The notes beneath the pieces are model-generated. The model saw only the letters and a program-made list of their open reading frames with translations, was not told where the DNA came from and ran no database searches. From Laetiporus sulphureus 93-53 (Eukaryota; Basidiomycota; Agaricomycetes; Polyporales; Laetiporaceae): a stretch of 64,000 nucleotides of DNA. The stretch spans positions 217,687-281,686 of the forward strand of contig NW_024468560.1 in NCBI RefSeq assembly GCF_001632365.1, given 5' to 3'. The position numbers and the translations under genes were made by a program. Below, piece by piece: positions 56,057 through 64,000 of the stretch. Position 1 is the stretch's first letter. Each line of letters begins with the position of its first letter.

Positions 56057-56874
56057 TGTCACAGTATATTAGCACTTCCCTATTCAGAAGGCCCTACTGT
56101 AACTGGACTCAAGCAGCATCACCAAAGCCAGCCACAAAAGCCACGCAACATCATTGATGATCAGCTAAGTGCTCAAGGATCTTATCGATTGTCTGCGCCA
56201 ATCGACACATCACGTGACCCACAAGGTAGCGCCCCATCAAGCACCCCTGGCACGTGACCTTAAGAGACGCCCAAGCACATGACATCCTGATAGCCGCTCA
56301 ATAGGCTCGGGCATAGGCACAGGACACCGAGGTCTGGATTGGTAAGGAGGTCGGCCTTATACCTCATGGCCGAGACGGCACCCCGACGGAATGCCACATG
56401 GACCATGACCTTATCTATGAGTCTACAGCCCACCAATGACCACGTAGTATTTACTAGTAGGTACATTGCTATTGGCTGTAGCACATTATGTAATATGCAC
56501 ATGTGGCTTGCCAGAACCCCAGTAGGTACACATAGTTAGAGTGACTGGGGTCCAGCCCCACATGTATATATATGCCCTATGCGACTGAGGTAGCCCTCAG
56601 TCTTATTCATCTATTTCTCACATCCATCGTGGCTTGCCACATCCCTTCATCCCTGAGTCAGCTCGACAGTGAGGCTCATTGCCACTCACTTGTCCTTTGC
56701 CTACCATTGGCTGATAGGGGGCTCACCACCCTTTTATGTTGGATCTTGAGTCACTGCTCCAAGTGAGACCCTGGGGCCTTACAAGGCACTCAGTATAAAG
56801 GTCATCCGTGAGCGGGTCATGTGTGAAGCACCCATGGACATCACGTCTCGTGTGGCAAAGCTTAGCCGTGACAG
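56057..56874 (+). repeat. 3' LTR of the non-autonomous element
   Basis: 818 bases. It has CACGTGACC boxes (about 56212 and 56252), TATATATA at 56565-56572, predicted RNA start AGTCTTATTC at 56599-56608 and end GCCGTGACA. Confidence 0.93.
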
Positions 56875-58798
56875 TGGAAAATGAGCCATGTTCATCAGTC
56901 ACAGTGGTGCGAGTGAGTGGAGTGACAGGAACAGGATTACATGTCACGGTGATGGCACACTGAAGAGGAGGATTGATTGAAATGTATTCTGACTCTAGCT
57001 CATCAGATTCATCATCACTCGCAGCATTCATCTCTTGCGCTATCGCGTCTAAATCCATGTCATCTTCAGTTTTATTGCACACTGCCAAGGCCTTGTCACT
57101 GAAGATAAGCACATTTAGAAATGCAAGTAGGCTCTTTAGTCTGACCAGATCCAAAGATAGCAACAGTTGAAGATAGCGGTCAAAGTTACCCAGATAATCA
57201 ATTCCGCTTCTTGCCCCTTTCAGGTTGTATTGTGTGTCCGGTGAACAGAAGAAACAAGCCTCAATGACATATTTTGTGAATATTAAAACGTCAAGCAGAT
57301 AAATATGGTACCTGCCAGATTGGCTGCCCAAGTGACCATGTGAGGTGTGATACCAGTAATCTGCTGATTTTCTCTGGATGTCTTTGGCCCTGAGCATCCA
57401 CCAGAATGCAAGGCATTTCTGCCAAATAGCGCAATTTTGATTATCTGGGATCTAAATTATTGAAGCACAACCATGAAGAAGAAAGACATTACTTGCCTTC
57501 GCAATGACTTCAGTACGAAATGTAAGACACTTTGGGCACTGCTCTCGCACTTCTGCAGGGAACAGTACTGGTGTGAGAAGAAGGTATTTGTCACCATTTC
57601 CTTTCAGAAGCTGCTGTAAGTCCAGGTTTGAAGCGTGATCATATGTAGAGCTGAACCATTCCTGCGGCAATCCAAAGATCTCTCCTGCCGACAATCGTAC
57701 ATTGTCAATTGCAGTTGCCTTGCCTTGTCCCACACCAAAATTGAACTAAAAATAGAAGCACCAGGAGTTCCAAATGAGTGCCATCACAACCAGTATTCAC
57801 AGTTTTCAACAAACGTACGGCTAACTGAAAATCACTAAGGCGCATCAATTTATGCAGATGCGCTGGCAGAAAGTCGAACATTTCTGCAGATAGTGCCATC
57901 GCCCTTGTTGTCTGATTGGTGAACCAGTCAGTATCTTCAGGATCAATGACCGGACGTTCTGCATAGCTCCAGGCTGCAGGAGGAACCCAGAGCCACACGG
58001 TCACACCAAAACGTCTTTCTAGAGCGCGTATATTGGTATCATACTTCGCTACCACTTTCGACTGTGTACCACGGTTCGCGTGAGCACCACGTTTTGAACA
58101 CTTTATTTTCAATTGAGTGTTATGTGCTTTGACCTTTTGCATCTGCTGTTGTAGCGAAACGTAGCACAGCTGCAAGTCACGTAGAGCCTGTCCAAAAACA
58201 TTAGTCTATGAAGAATGTGTGGTGGGAAAAATGGTAAACACAGACAGCTCGAAAGTCTTCAATCATTGCATTGTCTTCAGGCATAACGAGAGGATCTTGA
58301 TGTTCTTGCCTACCATCAGGTTCGTTGTCAGCACTTCGATATTCTTCATCAAAGAATGAGGATTCGATATCAGAGCCTTCATCTTCATCGAGCTGTTGAA
58401 ATGGCATCTCACAATGACAGCAAGAAATGAGCACGGCGAAAACGAAGGCAAGCAAAATGAGTCACAATCATCACGCCCGATCATTGATCGAGAAATTCAA
58501 TATCCACAAACCCATACCAATGATGTCTTGAGACAGGATGGCGATATGCAGTCGGTGGCAATGATGCTGTTGATGAGACCCATGACATTGCTGACTGCCT
58601 GCATCGCATCCTTGAAAACATCCTGGTACATGAGTGCAAGCCTGAACTGGCCGTGGTAAAAGCAGATAAAATGTCTGTGGGCATGCATGTAAGCACACTC
58701 CTGTACAATCTCAAATGTGAGATGAATAACAACTGCATCACTAACATCTCTGTCAACAGTGTTTCTCTGCTGTGGTGATTGCATAGCTATAGTGGGTC

Positions 58799-59522
58799 TG
58801 TCACGGTACCACTGGACAAGAGATCAAAAAGACTAAAAAGGGACAGTCACGTGGAACGTGCTGCCCTGATCCCCCTGATCCCAAGTAATCCCCCTGAACT
58901 CTATGTGGCACAAGAGCCTATGACTTACTAGTTGATGTGGCAGATGCAGGAATGGGTGAGAGATATATGAAGGAGCTGGTGAGCTCAGTGGGTGCTACAG
59001 ATGGTAGATGAGGAGAAACAATCTGAGGTTTCGTCCCCTACATGGCTGGTCTTACATATATACATGTACAGCAGGCTATCTTACCTAAGCTACCTATCTA
59101 CGGGTATAAGCAAATGGCCATACATGAAACAATGGGATGTCCGGATGTAGAACAATAAGTGGGAAGATCAATGGTTGCCACAGTAACGTGTGCGAACATC
59201 GTGCCTATCTTGGTTTCCCTTTTGTTCTCCGGTGTGAACATCATGCCTATCTGGGCTTCTGGCTAAACTAATAGGAAGTGGAAGGCCAATGCATAACAAT
59301 AGTTCTTGTTCCCTTTGTTCCCAAATGGGTGCCTCTATTGTATCCTGGAATAGACAGGTCCGACCATATCATCCACGGGTCTGGACCATAACATGTGATG
59401 TGGACTATCACCTGATCTCTACGCATCACGTCTGTGGCTGAGTGGCATGAGATATTGGTGAAGCACGTGATCTGTGATGTGAGAAAAGTCACGTGCAGAC
59501 TTTGTGGCAAAAATCTGTGACA
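58799..59522 (-). repeat. 3' LTR of the truncated chromovirus
   Basis: 724 bases. On the reverse strand it has CACGTGAC-type boxes, a TATATATG box near 59062 and, about 30 bases on, CCTCAGATTGTTTCTCC, the expected RNA start by analogy. It ends GGTACCGTGACA. Confidence 0.9.
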
Positions 59523-61066
59523 CTACCCCCTCTCAAGGCTCATTGTCCCGAGGAGCCAAAACCTTTATTTCCTCTTTTAGTTGCTCACAACGGTTGGTAA
59601 CTTCGGGAGGGAAGCCCTTTGGCATAATATTCGAAGATTATTTGGGCTATCCTGTCTCCTGGTTTAACTGAAAATATGAAATCCATTGTGTTGATCAGTA
59701 CGACCTTGAGTTCTCTGGTGTAATCAGGGTCAACGACTCCTGCGCCCACGTCAACTCCTCTTGCAGCAAGTCCACTGCATAGAGCTATTCGTGTATAGGT
59801 ATGTTTGGGAGGGTCGATTGCAACTCCCGTTCCTACCACAGCTCGTGAATGCGGAGGAATTTCGTGCATTTCTGCTGCATAAATATCCCATCCTGCTGCT
59901 TCATTTGAGGATTTTTTTTGGTGATTTGACGAGATCTGTCAATTTATGATACAGGAAGAACTCATCCGGATGGTCGGACATATTGATTCTGTGTGTGGAG
60001 ATCAGTGCAACTTCATATGAGGATAATTCAAAGTGTTTTCCACCAAAAGTGACGACACTGATTGGTGCTTTGGCTGCATCTGGGTGTTGTTGTTGGAATT
60101 CTTGAAGAAGCTCGTCGGCGTTGGTAAGATTTGTTCGGGGTTCCCATGTATCGTCGGAATGGTCATAGCCTTTCCATTTGATGAGGTATTGGATCTGTCC
60201 CCTTACGACCTTCGAGTCTAGTATTTCTTCAACTTCGAATTCTGGTTCTCCTTCGATTTCTATGGCTGGGGGCTTTAGGGGTTCACGGTGTGTGACCGTG
60301 TCTTGATGGTACATGATTAACTTGCTAGCATGGAAGACCGGGCAGACCTTCATTTGCTTGGGCAGTTCCAGTTTGAACGTGACTGGGCCTAGCTTCTGAA
60401 GTACTTTGTAAGGTCCGAAGTTTTGTGTGCCTAGCTTCACGGATTTGACTTTTACTCTGAGGTCTTTCCCTTTGAGTAGTACTAGGTCTCCGACTTTGAA
60501 TGGGACTTCTCCCTTTTTCTCATCGAAGTACCATTTCATCCGTGAAGCTGAAACTTCCAATGCTGCCTTTACCTGTTCTTGCACCTCAGATCGGTGGGCG
60601 AATAAATGTTCCAATGAGGGATGACATATTGACTCGTGTACGTCTGGTGCCATTTTTGGATGTCAGCCGTATTTGACAAAGAATGGAGAAAGTGCAGTAG
60701 ACTCATGGGTCTGGTTGTTGTATGAGAATTCTGCTGTTGGCAGGTAATAGACCCAATCGTTCTGTCTGTGATTACAGTACATTCGTAGGTACTGTTTCAA
60801 CACTTGGTTAACCCTTTCTGTCTGGCCGTCTGTTTGGGGATGATATGCTGTGGACATTGTTGACTTTATACCGAGCTTCTGGCAGAACTCCTGAAATAGT
60901 TTGCTCGCAAACTGAGTACCTCTGTCTGAGATAATCTGGCATGGCAATCTGTGGAGTTTGAAGACTTCATTATAGAATATGTTAGCGACTTGCGACAATG
61001 TGACCGTGTCATCCGTTGCATAGAAGTGTGCTCGTTTTGTAAGTCTGTCTATGACGACAAGTATTT
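59523..61066 (-). pseudogene. Pol remnant: integrase core, chromodomain, dUTPase-like domain
   Basis: Reverse strand. ILVVIDRLTKRAHFYATDD, IISDRGTQFASKLFQEFCQK, STMSTAYHPQTDGQTERVNQ, then a TGA at the Arg of KYG-R-HPKMAPD (about 60660), [29 protein letters not shown] [15 protein letters not shown], the chromodomain [10 protein letters not shown] to [20 protein letters not shown], then a frame break in an A8 run near 59920, and dUTPase motifs AAGWDIYAAE, IPPHSRAVVGTGVAIDPPKH, GVDVGAGVVDPDYTREL and GDRIAQIIF. The motif II Arg is Cys here (LCSGLA). About 65% like the full-length element by eye, so a different family of the same clade. Confidence 0.88.
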
Positions 61067-61455
61067 ATCACAAACTTAGGATGCAGTGCACTGACTAAGC
61101 CTATGACCTTATGATCAAACACTTACTGACTGTTGTTGAAGTAAGGATGGACACAAAGACGATCAAGGTAAAGCAGTGCCTTTCAAGTGAGCACTGATAA
61201 CACCGTATGAATAGGTGTAGCAGAGATGAGAATAAGTCTGGGGGACTTATGCGTCTCAGAGCTCTGGCTTATATACATGAGCAGAGGGACCCTTGGTACC
61301 CTGATACCCCAGAACCGCTAGCTAATGGACATTGTCTGATTGGTTACCACTACCTGTCAGACTACGTGTGTCATGCATGCCGAACCTCCGAACTACTTAG
61401 TAAGACCATGGGAATGGTATTGTCTGTAATGGCTACATCTTCGGTGGTGTGGTAT
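61067..61455 (-). repeat. Degenerate LTR remnant with the same promoter layout
   Basis: On the reverse strand: CATGTATATAAGCC (about 61264-61277), then CCCAGACTTATTCTCATC about 30 bases later, and an end TAAGTTTGTGATA against the truncated pol at 61067. This repeats the TATA plus AGxCTTATTC plan of the other LTRs. The 5' boundary is unclear because a forward LTR starts at 61456. Confidence 0.5.
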
Positions 61456-62441
61456 TGTCACAGTATTAAGTGGCACCTTTCTTTTTGCACCATTAAAGTC
61501 CTCATTTGAGTGGTTATTCGGACGCCAACCTTCATATTGGTCTCGCAACGTGGATACTTGGACAAACAGCACAATGCCGCCACATACATCATGGACATGA
61601 CTGTGTCTACTGCATGACCACCAAGCGCCCATGATTCAGCCACCCAGTCACGTGACACTGGCCACTTGCCCTATTCAGAAGTTGTCAGGCGTTGGTCACA
61701 TGACACCAGGCCACTTGCCCAGAAAGGAACCCATTGGACCATCAAGCTAGCAAGCATCCAATTCGCCACTCAAGATAGTGGCACCACTTTGCTGCCTAAA
61801 CCAATAGGCAGATACCACAACAGAGGATCCCCCTACCAACCGGCATACAGTATAGCCAGGTACAGGATAGGCTAGATCTTCTCACAACCCTATCCAGATG
61901 AAGACTGATCGTCACACTCATTGTTCTGAGTTTGGACAGATCCTCTCATCTGATGTTGCAACCGTTGTGATGTGCTCTGTTGGCCATCACCCATTGGCCC
62001 CTCAACAGTGGGCCCACTTACAGGCATTTATCTCATTGGATTAGATAGGATTACCTCAGCGTATCCATGGCCATTGTAGATAGTTGCTATGACGAAGTCC
62101 AGAACCATTACCGGTTCTGGCAATATGTTCACATGTAGGTATCTGAGGTCTTACAGTAGCACAGTGCCAGGGGCCCTGCCCTACATGTATATAAAGCCCA
62201 TAAGGATCTAAGAGAGGACCTTAGATTCATTATCCTATTGTATGCGGCCTAAACAGCCAATTCACCCCCCTAGTTGTGAGCATAAGGCTAAGGGCCCTTT
62301 GAGCCCCTTTTCCAGACTGCATACCACTGCGCGCGTCCTCAGCCTAGCCCTTGTGGCAGGCTTTTTATGTGGGATCATTTGTGCAGGTCACAAAAGCAGA
62401 CTTGCCCTTAATTGGGTTAAGTGCTTTGGTGCTTTGTGACA
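61456..62441 (+). repeat. LTR (986 bp) of a further element, probably its 5' LTR
   Basis: It starts TGTCACAGTATTAAG and ends TTTGTGACA. It has GTCACGTGACAC and GTCACATGACAC boxes, TATATAAA at 62188-62195 and AGATTCATTAT at 62223-62233. The primer site ATAATGAATCT at 62444-62454 is the exact 11-base reverse complement of the last motif, so internal sequence follows and this is a 5' LTR. The partner LTR is outside the window or lost. Confidence 0.82.
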
Positions 62442-64000
62442 TTATAATGAATCTCCATGCACGCCCCCAGCTTCCTGCTGCTGGTGTGATTTTTTGGTCC
62501 TAAACATGACCACCTTAAATAAAACTGTTTAATTTTTGAGCCAAGCGAAGAAGACCTAGAGTTATTCGCTTGTGCTTTTTCAGCCCAAGAAAATCCAGGT
62601 GTGGGGCGCACCTTTTTTGACACATCCATCATCACCTCTACCGCTGTCAGCCTACCTCAAGACTTGGTAGCAGGCACCTTCGCGTAAGCCGCTCCCTCAC
62701 CAGGACAGTGCTGCAGCAACATTTGATATTGAAACCTTTGTCCCCCCACCCATATTCATTTCAATAAGGGCAATATTTGCGAAAATACCACGAGTTATCA
62801 CCCCTTATGTGCGAAAATACTATGAGTTATCGCTTATATAAGACACACAGCGTCTGCAATGACATTAAACTATTACCTATCATTTATATATCATTTGTAT
62901 AGGATTGGTCACCTATAAATATATAAATAAAATATTCTGGATATCTAAAAGACATGCTACTCCGAATTGACACAGTGATTGTCCACATATAAGATCTCCA
63001 AGAGCACGGCAGTCTTTGACTGTAAACTGCTGGCGGAAATAGATCTTTACTTAGCAGTTCACAATAGATAATCCAATTTTTAGGGAGTTATTTTGGCACA
63101 CACAATGGGATATTGGGAACCCTTTTACCCAGAAGCGGTCTCAGAATTACTACATATTGCACAACAATTAGTAATTTATTTGCTATGGGATGCCTAAACC
63201 ACCTTTTCCCCAAAAGTTATAAGGCTTTTTCTCCCACCCACCCTCCCTTACTTTTGTGCCCCTCAGTCTTGTTTTAACTCGCTCATGCCACGTCGGTTCC
63301 AGGAGGAACCTGGCAAGGGGGAGGTAATGTAGGATACAGCGAGTATGTACGAGCTTATCTGAAGACGTGCGCACAAGAAGTGCAGCACTCAAAGATATAT
63401 AGCAAGTACTGAGCGCATGTCCTATTCGAAGAGTCGAGAAGGATCCGCGAAGCAATTAGGATCACATGTTCGAAGATGAGCGTGAGCAAGTCAAGGATGA
63501 TCCAAGCAGCGCCAAAGGATCACATTTTCAAAACCTTCCATTTTTTAACTTTTGCCTACATAGCATGCCAACCTAAAGGGCAATCGAGAGACCATTGCCA
63601 ACAAGTATGAACAGCGTTGGGGAACGCATCTACTTGCATACAACAATGCAAACATGGCAGCTATTCTATATAAAATCCTAAAAAGACATAGGCAACCTTT
63701 TGGGTACAAGACACAATCTTTGGAACAGCCCTCTGACCAAGGGCATCCTATCATTTGGCAGCTTTGAGCGCCATCATGGACCTGGGCAAGTCATTAAAAC
63801 TACACCACTATGACAGCTTTGAGCGCCACCAAATGTATGACATCATCACAGATCACGAATCAACCAAGATCATGATCGATCAGAAAGTCTATCATGACTC
63901 GATTGACGGATCAAACATGATCACAATCGATCAAAATATGTCATACCTTCAAACACGTGACTAGGCGCCCATAGAATCTTATCTTATCGATGTCAAAAAA
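62442..64000 (+). mobile_element. Internal leader of the third LTR element (no coding domain in window)
   Basis: No gag or pol frame is visible. It shares several blocks in order with the interior of the non-autonomous element: a CACGGCAGTCTTTGACTGTA-like block (63006; compare 54367), CTTTTTCTCCCACCCACCCTCC (63227; compare 54719 onward) and GGCAAGGGGGAGGTAATGTAG-like (63313; compare 54859). This suggests a related large non-autonomous element continuing past the window end. Confidence 0.6.

Larger units (their letters stand above)
52748..56874 (+). mobile_element. Non-autonomous LTR element (LARD-like), GTGGA target duplication
   Basis: LTRs at 52748-53576 (containing the gap) and 56057-56874 start TGTCACAGTATATTAG and end AGCCGTGACA. 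GTGGA flanks both sides (52743-52747 and 56875-56879). The 2.5-kb interior has no gag or pol. The primer site GAATAAGACT (53580-53589) and the polypurine tract GAAGTGGGGGTGA are of the same type as in the chromovirus, so a chromovirus could mobilise it in trans. The interior repeats AAACTGCGAGCA-like words. Confidence 0.93.
52255..58790 (-). pseudogene. Uncharacterised Agaricomycete gene, split by an LTR element
   Basis: Reverse strand. Right part (56875-58790): DEDEGSDIESSFFDEEYRSA, a GT-AG intron near 58200-58245, then LRDLQLCYVSLQQQMQKVKA, RRFGVTVWLWVPPAAWSYAE, FTNQTTRAMALSAEMFDFLP, GLPQEWFSSTYDHASNLDLQ, TPVLFPAEVREQCPKCLTFR and EACFFCSPDTQYNLKGARSG, ending at TTVTDEHGSFS by the target duplication. 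Left part (52255-52742): TITRTMALTHMVSLHAAINY to PTSAILKWKPL, and a basic end VHTRRSRTQAR. I have seen the same block order in hypothetical proteins of mushrooms but know no function. The 4.1-kb insertion at GTGGA interrupts it. The left part also has a frame change around 52300-52450. Confidence 0.6.
58799..61066 (-). mobile_element. 5'-truncated second chromovirus (reverse strand)
   Basis: It reads from the reverse strand: pol from mid-integrase (61066) to the dUTPase-like end, a polypurine tract (TTGAGAGGGGGTAG) and a 3' LTR (59522 down to 58799, TGTCACAG to CCGTGACA). The 5' LTR, gag, RT and the start of integrase are missing. The break at about 61066 adjoins an LTR-like remnant. Confidence 0.9.

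Overview
This is a fungal nuclear window, almost certainly from a mushroom-forming basidiomycete (Agaricomycetes). Coding genes are broken by many short GT-AG introns of about 45-70 bases. The recognisable families are typical of that class: a Tnp2-type CACTA transposase, Crinkler-like header-plus-kinase proteins, an SLC39A9-like ZIP transporter, CCT4, a GldA-type glycerol dehydrogenase, and chromodomain Ty3/gypsy elements. There are no bacterial operons, rRNA genes or CRISPR arrays. Two runs of N (27550-27694 and 53064-53553) are assembly gaps.

Layout. 1-20 kb is a graveyard of incomplete genes: fungalysin, pyruvate decarboxylase, a myosin-like chitin synthase segment, a flavin monooxygenase split by a 1.35-kb insert, a mitochondrial N-terminus, a family-2 glycosyltransferase tail and an uncharacterised GDLD protein. 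It also holds a Tnp2 transposase (3.1-7.5 kb) and two reverse-strand Crinkler-type kinases (15.2-18.8 kb). 20-37 kb is the healthy gene island: a small secreted protein, a ZIP metal transporter, a cluster of four paralogous reverse-strand membrane/coiled-coil genes of unknown function, glycerol dehydrogenase, a zinc-finger gene and a complete nine-exon CCT4. 37.9-64 kb is mostly retroelements. A full-length Ty3/gypsy chromovirus (38147-46787) sits inside a second copy of the zinc-finger gene. A LINE ORF1 relic and a tRNA-like head lie at 50-52 kb. A non-autonomous LTR element (52748-56874) sits inside an uncharacterised reverse-strand gene. A truncated second chromovirus (58799-61066) and the 5' LTR and leader of a further element (61456 to the end) follow.

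Strongest observations. (1) Three LTR families carry a primer-binding site that is the exact reverse complement of the predicted first bases of their own transcript, about 32-35 bases after the TATA box, the signature of Tf1-like self-priming. (2) Both chromoviruses end Pol with a dUTPase-like domain after the chromodomain. (3) In the full-length element all seven premature stops in gag-pol are TGA, with no frame break inside pol, and many LTR differences are CpG transitions, pointing to CpG deamination. (4) The four-gene paralogous cluster includes one member in which a heptad-coding 21-base minisatellite has replaced the C-terminal membrane domain. (5) A 171-bp MITE with 3-bp target duplications sits on the start of a Crinkler-like gene and inside a local segmental duplication.

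All assignments come from reading translated motifs against remembered family patterns; no database search was run. Exon boundaries are exact where a full reading frame was checked (secreted protein, ZIP, CCT4, glycerol dehydrogenase, cluster genes) and approximate elsewhere.
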